Shown in pieces: positions 24,468 through 33,101 of a stretch of DNA of 55,978 nt. The position numbers were made by a program, and so were the translations under genes. The DNA comes from Candidatus Altimarinota bacterium (GTDB lineage Bacteria > Patescibacteriota > Gracilibacteria > UBA1369 > 2-02-FULL-48-14), in contig WFTC01000017.1 in NCBI GenBank assembly GCA_015485665.1, positions 1 through 55,978 of the forward strand, given 5' to 3'. Position 1 is the stretch's first letter, and every line of letters starts with the position of its first letter. The notes under the pieces are model-generated. The model ran no database searches and was not told the DNA's origin. It worked only from the letters and a program-made list of their open reading frames with translations.

Positions 24468-25777
24468 TTTCGGAGTGAAATCATATTATCAATACGTTTT
24501 TGAATAAGCTCTTCTGTACCTATATCTTTTCTGTGGAATACTGGACCTTGAATTAGCTTTGCTGCTTTTTCAGCTAATGCTTCAGCTTCATTCAAAGTAT
24601 TGCCATAGCCGAGAACTGCAAGAGCACGAGAGCCAAGCATGTAAAGTTCATTATTTCTTTCATCTATGGAGGCAAGATAAACTTTACTTCCGGACGGAAG
24701 TTTTGGCACTTTAACTGCAATATTTTTCACTGAATTATTAGGATAGCCTTTAGGAACTATGTATTTAAGTACACTTGCTTTATTTTCAAATTCTACTTGA
24801 ATTTCATTTAGTTTGCCTTGAATCATTGCTTCGCAAATTTCAATAAAATCAGACTTAAGCAAGCTTAAAATATTCATTGCTTCTGGATCTCCAAGTCTTG
24901 CATTATATTCTATAAGCCTAACACCGTTTTTTACTGCAATAAATCCACCGTACAGAAATCCTATAAAACCCTTGGAAGTTTCTTCTTTAATTGTTTGAAT
25001 AACTTTTTTATTTATACTCATTGCATCGTCATAATCTTCTTCAGTTATAAAAGGGAGTCTATGATCTACATCAGTGTAAGACCCCATACCACCTGTATTT
25101 GGACCCGTATCTCCATCGTAAGCACGTTTATGGTCTTGGACTAAAGGACAAGGAATAAGATTATTTCCATCGGAAAAGCAAATCAGAGAAAATTCTTCAC
25201 CAATCAATTTTTCTTCGATCAAAACTTTACCATCAGATTTGATACATTGCTTCGCATAAGCAATGCCCTCATCAATATCAGACAAATGTTCACCTGAAAC
25301 TTTTACACCTTTACCCACTTGTAATGAATTTGCTTTGACAACATAGTCGCCATTCAATTCTTCCATAAAATCTCTTATCCCATCTACGGAATGGAAAACA
25401 CGGAATATTGGATTACCGGGTATATTGTAACGATTTAGTAAATTGCGAGTAAATGATTTGGAACTTTCAAGCTGAGCTAATTCCTTTGTTGGTCCAACTG
25501 CAGGAATATCTATTTCAGCAAGAAAATCAACAATCCCATCTGATAAAGGATTTTCAGGTCCTATTATTACAAAATCAGGTTTAAAATGCTTAACAAGTTC
25601 TTTCAAAGCATTAAAATCTGATAAATCTGATATACAATATTCGCTAGACAGTTTTTTCAAAGCAGGATTTCCAGCATTTCCAAAAACAGCTAACTTGCAA
25701 TTTTGAGGGCTACGCATCAGAGTTTCACCAATAACATGCTCTCTTGCACCATTGCCGATTAAAAGAATTTTTTTCAT
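24464..25777 (-). CDS. purD: Phosphoribosylamine-glycine ligase
   Basis: Second step of purine synthesis: joins glycine to phosphoribosylamine using ATP. 437 residues with N-terminal MKKILLIGNGAREHVIGE, the ATP-grasp core (NSLQVGKGVKVSG, EEKLIGEEFSLICF), the family signature RLGDPEAMNIL and a C-terminal domain. It lies 4 bp after purF, which supplies its substrate, so the two steps are encoded in reaction order. Last gene of the folD-purF-purD unit. Confidence 0.96.
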   Translation of the reverse strand: MKKILLIGNGAREHVIGETLMRSPQNCKLAVFGNAGNPALKKLSSEYCISDLSDFNALKELVKHFKPDFVIIGPENPLSDGIVDFLAEIDIPAVGPTKELAQLESSKSFTRNLLNRYNIPGNPIFRVFHSVDGIRDFMEELNGDYVVKANSLQVGKGVKVSGEHLSDIDEGIAYAKQCIKSDGKVLIEEKLIGEEFSLICFSDGNNLIPCPLVQDHKRAYDGDTGPNTGGMGSYTDVDHRLPFITEEDYDDAMSINKKVIQTIKEETSKGFIGFLYGGFIAVKNGVRLIEYNARLGDPEAMNILSLLKSDFIEICEAMIQGKLNEIQVEFENKASVLKYIVPKGYPNNSVKNIAVKVPKLPSGSKVYLASIDERNNELYMLGSRALAVLGYGNTLNEAEALAEKAAKLIQGPVFHRKDIGTEELIQKRIDNMISLRN

Positions 25778-25781
25778 ACTT

Positions 25782-27263
25782 TTAAAGTAAAGGAATTTGA
25801 GTATCTTCAGGATTTATTTGAACTTTATTACGATTTTCTTCCACAGCTCGCAATACACTTTCACTTACATCGGCAGTTGGATAATTACCATCAAAGCAAG
25901 CCATGCAAAATTCATTTACAAGTTCACTACCTTCAGATACTGATTCAAGTAAATCTTCAATATCTTGATAAAAGAGAGCATCAGCTCCAATTTGACGAGC
26001 TGTTTCTTCTTCCGTCAGTTGATTGGCAACAAATTCTTTACGACTCGGCATATCAATTCCATATACACAGGGATGTCTCAAGGGAGGTGCACAAGAAGCG
26101 AAATATACCTTTTTAGCCCCCATCTCTCTTACCATTTCCACAATTTTTCTTGAAGTATTTCCTCTCACTATTGAATCATCAACAAGTAAGATATTTTTAC
26201 CTTCTATTTCAAGGCGAATTGGATTTAATTTACGACGAATGGAGCTTTGTCTGACATTTTGACCAGGCATAATAAAAGTCCTTGCAACATAACGATTTTT
26301 CACTAAACCTTCACGATATTTAACACCCAAAGCATATGCTAAGGGCACAGCTGAATGACGTGAGGTGCTAGGGACGGGAATCACAACATCAATATCAAGC
26401 TGTGCGGCTTTAATTTTTTTAACCAATTTTTCCCCCATTCTCAGACGGGCTTTGTAGACAGATATATCGTCAATCATGGTGTCCGGACGTGCAAAGTAGA
26501 CATATTCAAAAATACAAGGCTTAAATTTAATCTCATCAGCACATATTTTTGTGTTTACATTACATTGCATGTCTACCCATACAACTTCTCCAGGTTGTAT
26601 ATCACGAATAACATCAAAGCCCAGAACGTCTAGCGCAACACTTTCAGAAGCGAATATAACATCTTTTCTAAGATTAGCTCTGCGACTACCCATTATTAGT
26701 GGTCTTATACCGTTTGGATCACGGAAAGCAAGTAAACCTTGACCTGCAATAATAGCTATTACGGCATAAGCTCCTTTGACTCGCTTATAAACTCCTTCCA
26801 TTGCCATAAATATTGAATCTTTATCCAGTTTTTTAATGTTAAGTTTTTGTATTTCATCAGCCAAGACATTCAATAAAACTTCAGAATCAGATTGAGTATT
26901 TAAGTGTCGCATATCTTTATTTAAAACAGACTCACGCAACTCTTTGGTATTGGTTAGATTACCGTTATGTATTAATGCGATACCAAAAGGTGCATTTACA
27001 TAAAATGGTTGAGCTTCAAGACTATCATAAGTGCCTGCAGTAGGGTAACGAACATGAGCCATGCCTATATTACCTTTAAGACGCTCCATACTCTTTTGAG
27101 TAAATACTTCAGATGCAAGACCATCTCCTTTATGAATATGTAATTGTCCATCATAACTAACCATTCCCGCAGCATCTTGACCACGATGTTGTAACATCAT
27201 AAGCCCATCATATAGTTGTTGAGCAACTTCTTCCGATGAGTGAATACCAATTATTCCACACAT
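25782..27263 (-). CDS. purF: Amidophosphoribosyltransferase
   Basis: First committed step of purine synthesis: PRPP plus glutamine to phosphoribosylamine. 493 residues. Catalytic Cys directly after Met (MCGIIG), so an 11-residue propeptide of the B. subtilis kind is absent. The PRPP loop is ILLVDDSIVRGNT. Four cysteines (C250, C399, and C453/C456 in EFCMACFDG) match the [4Fe-4S] ligands of the B. subtilis-type enzyme, implying an oxygen-sensitive form. It is flanked by folD (12-bp gap) and purD. Confidence 0.96.
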   Translation of the reverse strand: MCGIIGIHSSEEVAQQLYDGLMMLQHRGQDAAGMVSYDGQLHIHKGDGLASEVFTQKSMERLKGNIGMAHVRYPTAGTYDSLEAQPFYVNAPFGIALIHNGNLTNTKELRESVLNKDMRHLNTQSDSEVLLNVLADEIQKLNIKKLDKDSIFMAMEGVYKRVKGAYAVIAIIAGQGLLAFRDPNGIRPLIMGSRRANLRKDVIFASESVALDVLGFDVIRDIQPGEVVWVDMQCNVNTKICADEIKFKPCIFEYVYFARPDTMIDDISVYKARLRMGEKLVKKIKAAQLDIDVVIPVPSTSRHSAVPLAYALGVKYREGLVKNRYVARTFIMPGQNVRQSSIRRKLNPIRLEIEGKNILLVDDSIVRGNTSRKIVEMVREMGAKKVYFASCAPPLRHPCVYGIDMPSRKEFVANQLTEEETARQIGADALFYQDIEDLLESVSEGSELVNEFCMACFDGNYPTADVSESVLRAVEENRNKVQINPEDTQIPLL

Positions 27264-27275
27264 ATTTTAAAAAAC

Positions 27276-28133
27276 TTAAAGGTTATTTTGAAGCTTGGAT
27301 GCAAAAACAGTGTTCTCAAGAAGACAGGCAACAGTCATTGGTCCAACACCTTTTGGTACCGGAGTGATTGCGGAAGCTTTCTTTGATACTTCATCAAAAG
27401 AAACATCTCCACATAAAGAACCATCATCAAGGCGATTAATACCTACATCAATGACAATCACACCTTCTTTTACCATATCTGCTTTTATCATATTGGGCTT
27501 GCCAACTGCAACAACCAACAAATCAGCTCTTTTTGTATATGATGACAAATTTTTTGTTTTACTATGGCAGACTGTAACAGTTGCATTTCGGTTAAGCATC
27601 ATAATTCCGATAGGTTTACCAACAATGTTACTTCTCCCTATTACAACAGCATCCATTCCTTGAATATCAATATCATAAAAATCAAGAATTTTTATGATGC
27701 CTTTCGGAGTACAAGGTGATAGAAGTTCAAATTGAGCACCCAAGACCGTTTTACCAAGATTCACTGCATTAAAACCATCCACATCTTTTTCCGGAGAAAT
27801 TGATTTAATAATTTCTTTTTCATCTATATGAGAGGGTAGAGGAAGTTGAACAATAATTCCATTTACAGATTTATCTTTATTCAATTTATAAATATGCTCA
27901 ATTAAGGCATGTTGAGAAATATTTTCAGAGAAATTATGCTTTTCACTAAGCATTCCTATTTTTTCACAAGCTTTTTGCTTATGTTTCACATATATGGCAC
28001 TTGCCGGATTATCTCCAATCACAACTACAACAAGTTTAGGCACTACACCGCAGGCTTTTAATTGCTCAATGTCTTTTTTGAGAGATTCCAGTAGAGAGTT
28101 TGAAACGTTGCGGCCGTTTAGTAGGGTCGCCAT
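27276..28133 (-). CDS. folD: Methylenetetrahydrofolate dehydrogenase/cyclohydrolase
   Basis: Bifunctional one-carbon enzyme making 10-formyl-tetrahydrofolate for purine synthesis. 285 residues with the conserved GIIVQLPLPSHI, SPEKDVDGF and the Rossmann segment VVIGRSNIVGKPIGIMML, and the late PVPKGVGPMTVACLLENT. First gene after its own promoter and before purF-purD: a folate-dependent step next to the pathway that consumes it. folC at the left window edge belongs to the same cofactor system. Confidence 0.96.
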   Translation of the reverse strand: MATLLNGRNVSNSLLESLKKDIEQLKACGVVPKLVVVVIGDNPASAIYVKHKQKACEKIGMLSEKHNFSENISQHALIEHIYKLNKDKSVNGIIVQLPLPSHIDEKEIIKSISPEKDVDGFNAVNLGKTVLGAQFELLSPCTPKGIIKILDFYDIDIQGMDAVVIGRSNIVGKPIGIMMLNRNATVTVCHSKTKNLSSYTKRADLLVVAVGKPNMIKADMVKEGVIVIDVGINRLDDGSLCGDVSFDEVSKKASAITPVPKGVGPMTVACLLENTVFASKLQNNL

Positions 28134-28155
28134 GTGCTTGTGTTATTGTGTTTGC

Positions 28156-28183
28156 ATAATACTTGTTTAAATGACGAAGTAAA
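28156..28183 (-). promoter_or_regulatory. Promoter of folD-purF-purD
   Basis: Read on the minus strand: TTTACT (28183-28178), 16-bp spacer, TATTAT (28161-28156). Start near 28149, leader about 16 nt. Confidence 0.65.
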
Positions 28184-28213
28184 AGCTTTTCTTTGTTTTA
28201 TATGCAGAGCTGC

Positions 28214-28231
28214 TATTTGCTATGGCAAATA
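28214..28231 (-). repeat. Inverted repeat at tmk 3' end
   Basis: TATTTGC and GCAAATA, 7-bp arms with a 4-bp centre, covering the tmk stop codon. There is no T-run after it, so it is not a standard terminator; it may protect the 3' end of the message. Confidence 0.4.
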
Positions 28232-28798
28232 TTTTTCAATCAGGTTCCAAAGACTATCATTCATTTTTTTAATACCATTTTGTAATGGAACAATATGCCA
28301 ACCGTAATCTTTTGCAAGTTCCAAATGAATAATGCGAGATTTTTCCATTAAATCTGAATTACTTTCATGAACATGCCCTTTTTCAAGAGCATGAATGAAT
28401 CTTTCACCGTCAATTAAAATAGACAAATCTTCTTTTATTAGATTTTTATTTAAATTTTCAAGCCAAGTTTTTGATGCACCTTTCACGCAGCCCCAAGCAA
28501 TACCTGTTCCAATGTAGTCTTCAGCAATAACAATTTTCCCATTCTCCAAATATTCTTTCAGTTTATCTTGAAACTGATAACGATTCAAAGTAAACCACAT
28601 TTGAAGCTCCTCTTCAGAAATATTTTGCGACTTTTCATTGCGTAATAAATTATTTATAAAAGGCCCGCTTGGCTCTATATCATAAATTGGATATTTAACA
28701 TAAACGCCATCATAACCTTTGCTTTTTAGGCGTTCAATGAGCAGCACAGCTTGCGTGCTTTTACCTATATTGTTTACTCCATAAAGTGTTATAAGCAT
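28220..28798 (-). CDS. tmk: Thymidylate kinase-like protein
   Basis: 192 residues, P-loop kinase with GVNNIGKST (7-15), which deviates from the usual GxDGxGKST of dTMP kinase by N-N-I. The DR(Y/H)-like segment is EDYIGTGIAWG rather than DRY, and the acceptor region is WFTLNRYQFQDKL. Probably converts dTMP to dTDP. Its place 17 bp after dut supports dTTP synthesis: dUTPase supplies dUMP for thymidylate. Thymidylate synthase is not in the window. Function is likely but active-site departures leave some doubt about the exact nucleotide. Confidence 0.82.
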   Translation of the reverse strand: MLITLYGVNNIGKSTQAVLLIERLKSKGYDGVYVKYPIYDIEPSGPFINNLLRNEKSQNISEEELQMWFTLNRYQFQDKLKEYLENGKIVIAEDYIGTGIAWGCVKGASKTWLENLNKNLIKEDLSILIDGERFIHALEKGHVHESNSDLMEKSRIIHLELAKDYGWHIVPLQNGIKKMNDSLWNLIEKYLP

Positions 28799-28815
28799 GC
28801 TGCAAGTTTTTCAAA

Positions 28816-29247
28816 TTAATTATCAGTACTACCAAAGCCACCACGATTTTTATTGTCCATATTGTCTACTTCCATCCACTCAAATGTATCTACTTTTACA
28901 AATATGCCTTGAGCTATTTTTTCTCCTTTCATTACTTCTATATTTTTATCTGAAAAATTATAAACTTGGATTTTAATTTCATCTTCAGGCCCGCAATAAT
29001 CTTGGTCAATAACACCAAATCCATGAGGTGGGCTAAGAGATTTTTTTCTTGGTGTGCTGCTGCGTGAAGCAACTACAAGCATATAACCTTTTGGCACTTC
29101 AACAATTATATTGGCAGGTATTAATTCAATTTTCCCTGCTTTAATTTTAGTGTTTTGTCGTGCCAACAAATCAAAACCAACACTTCCGGCTGTTTCATAA
29201 ATAGGTAAAGGCAGTGATCTGTCCAATCGTTTAATTTTTACTTTCAT
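28816..29247 (-). CDS. dut: dUTP diphosphatase (trimeric)
   Basis: Hydrolyses dUTP to dUMP, keeping uracil out of DNA. 143 residues with the five motifs in order: GSVGFDLLA, ASRSSTPRK, the HGFGVIDQDYCGPEDEI uracil-binding hairpin, GEKIAQG and the C-terminal RGGFGSTDN arm that closes over the site. Some replacements (HGFGVIDQDY for the more usual NGVGVIDSDY) are conservative. First gene of the dut-tmk pair. I see no clear promoter in front of it. Confidence 0.94.
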   Translation of the reverse strand: MKVKIKRLDRSLPLPIYETAGSVGFDLLARQNTKIKAGKIELIPANIIVEVPKGYMLVVASRSSTPRKKSLSPPHGFGVIDQDYCGPEDEIKIQVYNFSDKNIEVMKGEKIAQGIFVKVDTFEWMEVDNMDNKNRGGFGSTDN

Positions 29248-29351
29248 GATCTGAGTTTATCAAAATAATTTCAATTTTGCCATTCAAGGAATATGCACTT
29301 TCATTAAAATATGTTACTTTAAAAATACTATCAATTTAGACAGTAAAACTT

Positions 29352-30071
29352 ATGAAAAAAGCTCCTTTTTTGATTACATTCTCTCTAGTTTTCACGGCTT
29401 GTTCTTCAGCGGTAGCTCAATCCTTGGAATATCCGATTCACTTGTCCATGCAAATAGAATCACCGCAAAATGCAGCAAGTACGATGATTGGTGATTTATG
29501 GGGAAAGCTTGTAGTTGATCCGGACGGAAGTATAAGTGGTGAAGGTCGTATCTTATATTCAGATATAAGTCCTTGCTCTTGGATCCCGCCTTATCCAGAC
29601 GATGGAGATCCACCTTATTGTGAATTGACAGGTGTTCAGGATGGAAGCTTTACTATAAGTGGGAATGTAATTGATTACACGGGGAGCGGAGATGAAATTG
29701 ATGATGCAATTTTATCCAGTCATGAGGCTTGGGGCATCAAAACAGCAGTTGCTCCTCGCACACTCAGAATTACCTTTACGCCAAATGAAGTGCCTATGGA
29801 GAAGATGAATTTGTGGGGAATGAACAATGGCCTTCAGCCTATAGAAACAGGAGCTTTGGCAATGGGTCTTGATGCCGCTGGAGTATTTAATACTTTTGAG
29901 ATTTCACCTATCATTGCCGATTATGAAGATAATCAAGTAGTTATGGAAAGTGCCAGCTATCTTTTTGAAGGCACCGGAGCAATAGCAAAAGGCTTTGGAT
30001 CTATTTTCTTTGTAGATGATATTCCTGATTATGTTTATGAAGAAGGTTCAGATTACTATCTCAGCTTCTGA
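29352..30071 (+). CDS. Secreted protein of unknown function
   Basis: 239 residues. Signal peptide MKKAPFLITFSLVFTACSSAVAQS: either cleaved after AVA or lipidated at the Cys (FTAC is a weak lipobox). The mature part is acidic and beta-rich (DLWGKLVVDPDGSISGEGRILYSD) with a Cys pair at CSWIPPYP and PPYCEL that may form a disulfide. No family recognised. It lies alone between dut and rplA, on the opposite strand from both. A weak promoter with -10 TAAAAT is possible near 29305. Confidence 0.7.
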   Translation: MKKAPFLITFSLVFTACSSAVAQSLEYPIHLSMQIESPQNAASTMIGDLWGKLVVDPDGSISGEGRILYSDISPCSWIPPYPDDGDPPYCELTGVQDGSFTISGNVIDYTGSGDEIDDAILSSHEAWGIKTAVAPRTLRITFTPNEVPMEKMNLWGMNNGLQPIETGALAMGLDAAGVFNTFEISPIIADYEDNQVVMESASYLFEGTGAIAKGFGSIFFVDDIPDYVYEEGSDYYLSF

Positions 30072-30095
30072 TTTTTATATATCTTGCATTACTTC

Positions 30096-30126
30096 AAAAA
30101 AAGCCTCTCAATTTAGAGAAGCTTTT
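30096..30126 (-). terminator. Rho-independent terminator of rplK-rplA
   Basis: On the minus strand: stem AAAAGC (30126-30121) plus TCTC with GAGA plus GCTTTT (30104-30099), one mismatch, loop TAAATT, followed by further T residues to 30096. It lies 16 bp after the rplA stop. On the plus strand it would also weakly end the gene at 29352. Confidence 0.75.
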
Positions 30127-30141
30127 GAGGGAAGAATGAAT

Positions 30142-30840
30142 TTATAAAGATTGAATTGTATTATTTACTTCAACTCTGATGCCGGGACCCATGCTTGAGG
30201 CAAGGTTTATGCTTTTAATATAGACACCTTTCATTTTTTCAGGTTTCTTTGATTGCACAGCCTTAAGGTAGCTTACGATGTTTTCTTTCAATTTATCTGA
30301 TGAGAAAGATACCTTGCCAACAACATTATGAAGATTTCCATATTTATCATTTCTGTATTCCACTTGCCCTTTCATTATCTCAATTACCATTTTTTCCACA
30401 TCCGGACCTACAGTTCCAGCTTTTGGATTAGGCATTTTACCTGCTTGACCTAGTATACGTGCAATTTTAGCTATGATTTTCATCATATCGGGAGTGGCAA
30501 CCGCTTTATCAAAGTCCATCCAGCCTTTTTCAACTTTCTCTATCAATGTATCATTTCCAGCTTCAACTGCACCGGCTTGTTTAGCAGACTCTATTTTATC
30601 GTCACCAACGAAAGCAATAACACGAACAGTCTTACCGGTACCATGTGGCAAAGCAACTGTGGCACGAACTTGTTGATCAGCCTGCTTTGGATCAATACCA
30701 AGGTTCAAATGAATTTCAACAGAGCTGTCAAATTTAGTAATTGAAGTTTCTTTAACAAGATCAATAGCTTGATCAAGAGTATAATTGTGCTCTCGGTCAA
30801 ATTTTTCGAGTGCAGCACGGTATTTTTTACCGGTTTTCAT
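30142..30840 (-). CDS. rplA: 50S ribosomal protein L1
   Basis: 232 residues from ATG 30840 (MKTGKKYRAALEKFDRE). It has VEIHLNLGIDPKQADQQVRATV, LPHGTGKTVRVIAF and GKMPNPKAGTVG, all L1 signatures. L1 forms the stalk beside the E site and represses its own operon by binding mRNA. An in-frame ATG at 30873 lies within an RNA hairpin that fits an L1 target and is not used in relatives, so 30840 is preferred. Follows rplK by 57 bp; rplJ and rplL are not next to it, unlike in most bacteria. Confidence 0.95.
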   Translation of the reverse strand: MKTGKKYRAALEKFDREHNYTLDQAIDLVKETSITKFDSSVEIHLNLGIDPKQADQQVRATVALPHGTGKTVRVIAFVGDDKIESAKQAGAVEAGNDTLIEKVEKGWMDFDKAVATPDMMKIIAKIARILGQAGKMPNPKAGTVGPDVEKMVIEIMKGQVEYRNDKYGNLHNVVGKVSFSSDKLKENIVSYLKAVQSKKPEKMKGVYIKSINLASSMGPGIRVEVNNTIQSL

Positions 30841-30855
30841 TTTATATGGGGTTAA

Positions 30856-30890
30856 GTGGTCATGCACCGACATTGAAAGTCGGCTCCCAC
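30856..30890 (-). promoter_or_regulatory. Candidate L1-binding mRNA leader of rplA
   Basis: In the rplK-rplA gap, on the minus strand: outer arms GTGG (30890-30887) and CCAC (30859-30856), inner stem CCGAC/GTCGG (30883-30879 with 30871-30867), with GAG on one side and ATGA on the other of the internal loop. This two-stem form with an asymmetric loop is what L1 autoregulatory sites look like. Confidence 0.55.
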
Positions 30891-30897
30891 ATATTAA

Positions 30898-31332
30898 TTA
30901 AGCATTCCAATCTACCTGTACACCCATGGATCTGGCAGTACCTGCCATAATTTTCATGGCTGCATCTATGTCATTTGCATTCAAATCATCCATTTTAATT
31001 TTTGCAATCTCCTCCAGTTGAGCCTTTGTGATAGTTCCAACTTTGTCTTTATGAGGCTCTCCCGAACCTTTTTGAAGATTTATTGCTTTTTTTATCAAAA
31101 CTGCAGCAGGAGGTTGTTTTGTTATGAAGCTGAAAGTCCTATCTTCATAAATGGAAATTTCAACAGGAATAATAGTATCCCCGAGAGATCCTGTTTGATT
31201 GTTGAACTGAGTACAAAATTCCTGCATATTTACGCCATGCGGACCAAGTGCGGTTCCTACAGGGGGAGCAGGATTTGCTTTCCCTGCTGGGATTTGTAAT
31301 TTTACAATGGCGGTAACAGCTTTATTGGACAT
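30898..31332 (-). CDS. rplK: 50S ribosomal protein L11
   Basis: 144 residues. N-terminal [27 protein letters not shown] is the conserved L11 signature with the proline-rich hinge, and the C-terminal rRNA-binding half ends in [11 protein letters not shown]. Binds the GTPase-associated centre of 23S rRNA. It has its own promoter, because nusG, its usual upstream neighbour, is separated by two other genes. Confidence 0.97.
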   Translation of the reverse strand: MSNKAVTAIVKLQIPAGKANPAPPVGTALGPHGVNMQEFCTQFNNQTGSLGDTIIPVEISIYEDRTFSFITKQPPAAVLIKKAINLQKGSGEPHKDKVGTITKAQLEEIAKIKMDDLNANDIDAAMKIMAGTARSMGVQVDWNA

Positions 31333-31355
31333 ATTGTTCTTTAATTAGCCCGAAA

Positions 31356-31384
31356 AATCTACAGAATCATTGCCACTCAGTCAA
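31356..31384 (-). promoter_or_regulatory. Promoter of rplK-rplA
   Basis: Read on the minus strand: TTGACT (31384-31379), 17-bp spacer, TAGATT (31361-31356). Start near 31349, leader about 17 nt. Confidence 0.75.
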
Positions 31385-31416
31385 CAGATTTTCTTTTCTT
31401 GCCTGTCAAATAACAA

Positions 31417-32130
31417 TCAAAGCTGCTCAAAAACACGCTTCATTATCTCATGCTTTTTGTATGGATATTCAAAAGCGTAAAGTGTATCACCACGGCGGAT
31501 AACGGCATGAACAGTTTGGGTTTTACTTACATGATTGAAGTAAAAAGAAGAGTCTCCATAATTATTGGCTTCATTTACACTACCAAGTGCAGATTGATCA
31601 AGTCCAGCCTGTCTAAGTTTTAAATAAGCCTGAAAGCCTGCCGTATCATTTGAATATTTAATCTCATAAACAGAGCCTATATATATCTCCTCTTCAAATA
31701 AATTCCATTGATACACAAAAGCTTCCGAATCCTTAAATGGCAGAAATTGGAAAACAAAACCTGAATAAATTGTGTCTTTAAGCCTTGGATTTGCAAAACC
31801 CGCCTCACCGAATATATCTTCAGTTATGTAGGGAGTTAAGATTTTAAGCTCAATGGATTCACTACTGAGATTTACATCTTCATCATTCAGATCACTATCT
31901 TTCAAATTTTCATTCTGACCTTCTTCATTTGTAAATTCTTGACCTTCCAAGTCATTTCCAAAATCAGATCTAATATCATCTGAATTGAGATTTTCAATAT
32001 TTTCTTCTTCATTAAGTGTTGGCTGAACAAAAGATTTTTGCTTATCTCCGTAATCATTCAATAAAATATCACCTATAATCAGTACTACTGAAAGAGAAAG
32101 TATGATTGAAAAGACTGTAAACTTTTGCAT
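31417..32130 (-). CDS. Membrane-anchored acidic protein of unknown function
   Basis: 237 residues. One N-terminal membrane helix (about 4-23), then a very acidic Asn/Asp/Glu-rich linker (40-90), then a compact C-terminal domain (about 95-237) with FGEAGFANPRL, GFVFQFLPFKDS and HAVIRRGDTLYAFEYP. The design is a cell-surface domain held off the membrane by a flexible linker. No family recognised. It is divergent from a lipoprotein gene only 29 bp away; a 22-bp inverted repeat fills that gap, so the two may be coregulated. Confidence 0.68.
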   Translation of the reverse strand: MQKFTVFSIILSLSVVLIIGDILLNDYGDKQKSFVQPTLNEEENIENLNSDDIRSDFGNDLEGQEFTNEEGQNENLKDSDLNDEDVNLSSESIELKILTPYITEDIFGEAGFANPRLKDTIYSGFVFQFLPFKDSEAFVYQWNLFEEEIYIGSVYEIKYSNDTAGFQAYLKLRQAGLDQSALGSVNEANNYGDSSFYFNHVSKTQTVHAVIRRGDTLYAFEYPYKKHEIMKRVFEQL

Positions 32131-32132
32131 TG

Positions 32133-32154
32133 AAGTAAATTAAGTGCTTTACTT
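32133..32154. promoter_or_regulatory. Inverted repeat in 29-bp divergent gap
   Basis: AAGTAAA (32133-32139) and TTTACTT (32148-32154), perfect 7-bp arms, 8-bp centre. It occupies most of the space between two divergent envelope genes. Confidence 0.5.
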
Positions 32155-32159
32155 GTATC

Positions 32160-33101
32160 GTGAATAAAAGAATACGTCAAAATCATAACATATTTTATCT
32201 GCTCTTTGCGACAGTCTTGCTAGCCGGTTGTACTGGAGGCATTTCAGACCTTGAAACAGATGGCGCAACTCCTCCGAACCTTCCAGATCTCACTCAGCAA
32301 GTGCAAAGTGATACGAAGGATTCTTCTACGAATGAAGTTAAGTCAAATGACATTTTAGATGTTGAAGTAGATGAAGATGATGAGAGTCTCAATGCCTATA
32401 TAATGGTTCATTTGGAGCCCAATGATGCGCAGACTATTAGCTCTCAATGGAAGTTACTTGAGGAACTTGTTGATCTTTCAGGCGAGTATAATATAAAACT
32501 TACCTTGAGTTTTACACCTCAGTGGGCTCAGTACATACTTGATAATAATGAAGCCTTGCTTCAGCTGAATTCTTGGGAGGAGGAGGGTTATGAGGTAGCT
32601 GTGCATCATCATGGAGTTTCTCATGTAACTTGGGATGGATATACGAATGCCATGCCATTTAAAAAACGAACAGATTATAAAGGGGATATGAATGATTTGA
32701 TGAGCTTGGTTCAATCTATTTCCACAAAACAAGTGCTGAGTGGAAGTATGACGGATGAAGACACGGACTGGCCGGCTGGGCTGCTTTACAGAAGTTATGG
32801 AAATCCAAAAAATAAATTGCAAAATTTATTATCCACTCCTACCAAATATATTTATAACGGACAAGAAGTCTTGGAGCTTACAAAGTCTGCTTATATGACT
32901 GGTAAGCCTGTAGATGTAAAGCTCAGCGATATTGAAAATGCAATAAACTCCGCCGACATTGAGAATGAGATTCTCGGAATTGCGCTATCGGACGATAGTT
33001 TTTCTCTCTCTCTTATAGAAGGAGACATTAAAGAACTATTTGAACTTCTTGATAGTTACAATGTTGAAGTCAGATCATTATCTGAGATTCTTTCAGAATA
33101 G
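32160..33101 (+). CDS. Lipoprotein with polysaccharide deacetylase-like domain
   Basis: 313 residues from GTG 32160. Signal peptide with lipobox LLAGC (Cys about 24), then a Thr/Asp-rich linker (30-75), then a domain that resembles the NodB/deacetylase barrel: IKLTLSFTPQWAQYIL and EVAVHHHGVSH. The HHHG stretch could be the metal-binding histidine region, but the canonical NodB motif 1 (TFDD) is not evident, so catalysis is uncertain. Probably acts on cell-wall or surface glycan outside the membrane. Its stop abuts nusG (convergent, no gap). Confidence 0.6.
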   Translation: MNKRIRQNHNIFYLLFATVLLAGCTGGISDLETDGATPPNLPDLTQQVQSDTKDSSTNEVKSNDILDVEVDEDDESLNAYIMVHLEPNDAQTISSQWKLLEELVDLSGEYNIKLTLSFTPQWAQYILDNNEALLQLNSWEEEGYEVAVHHHGVSHVTWDGYTNAMPFKKRTDYKGDMNDLMSLVQSISTKQVLSGSMTDEDTDWPAGLLYRSYGNPKNKLQNLLSTPTKYIYNGQEVLELTKSAYMTGKPVDVKLSDIENAINSADIENEILGIALSDDSFSLSLIEGDIKELFELLDSYNVEVRSLSEILSE

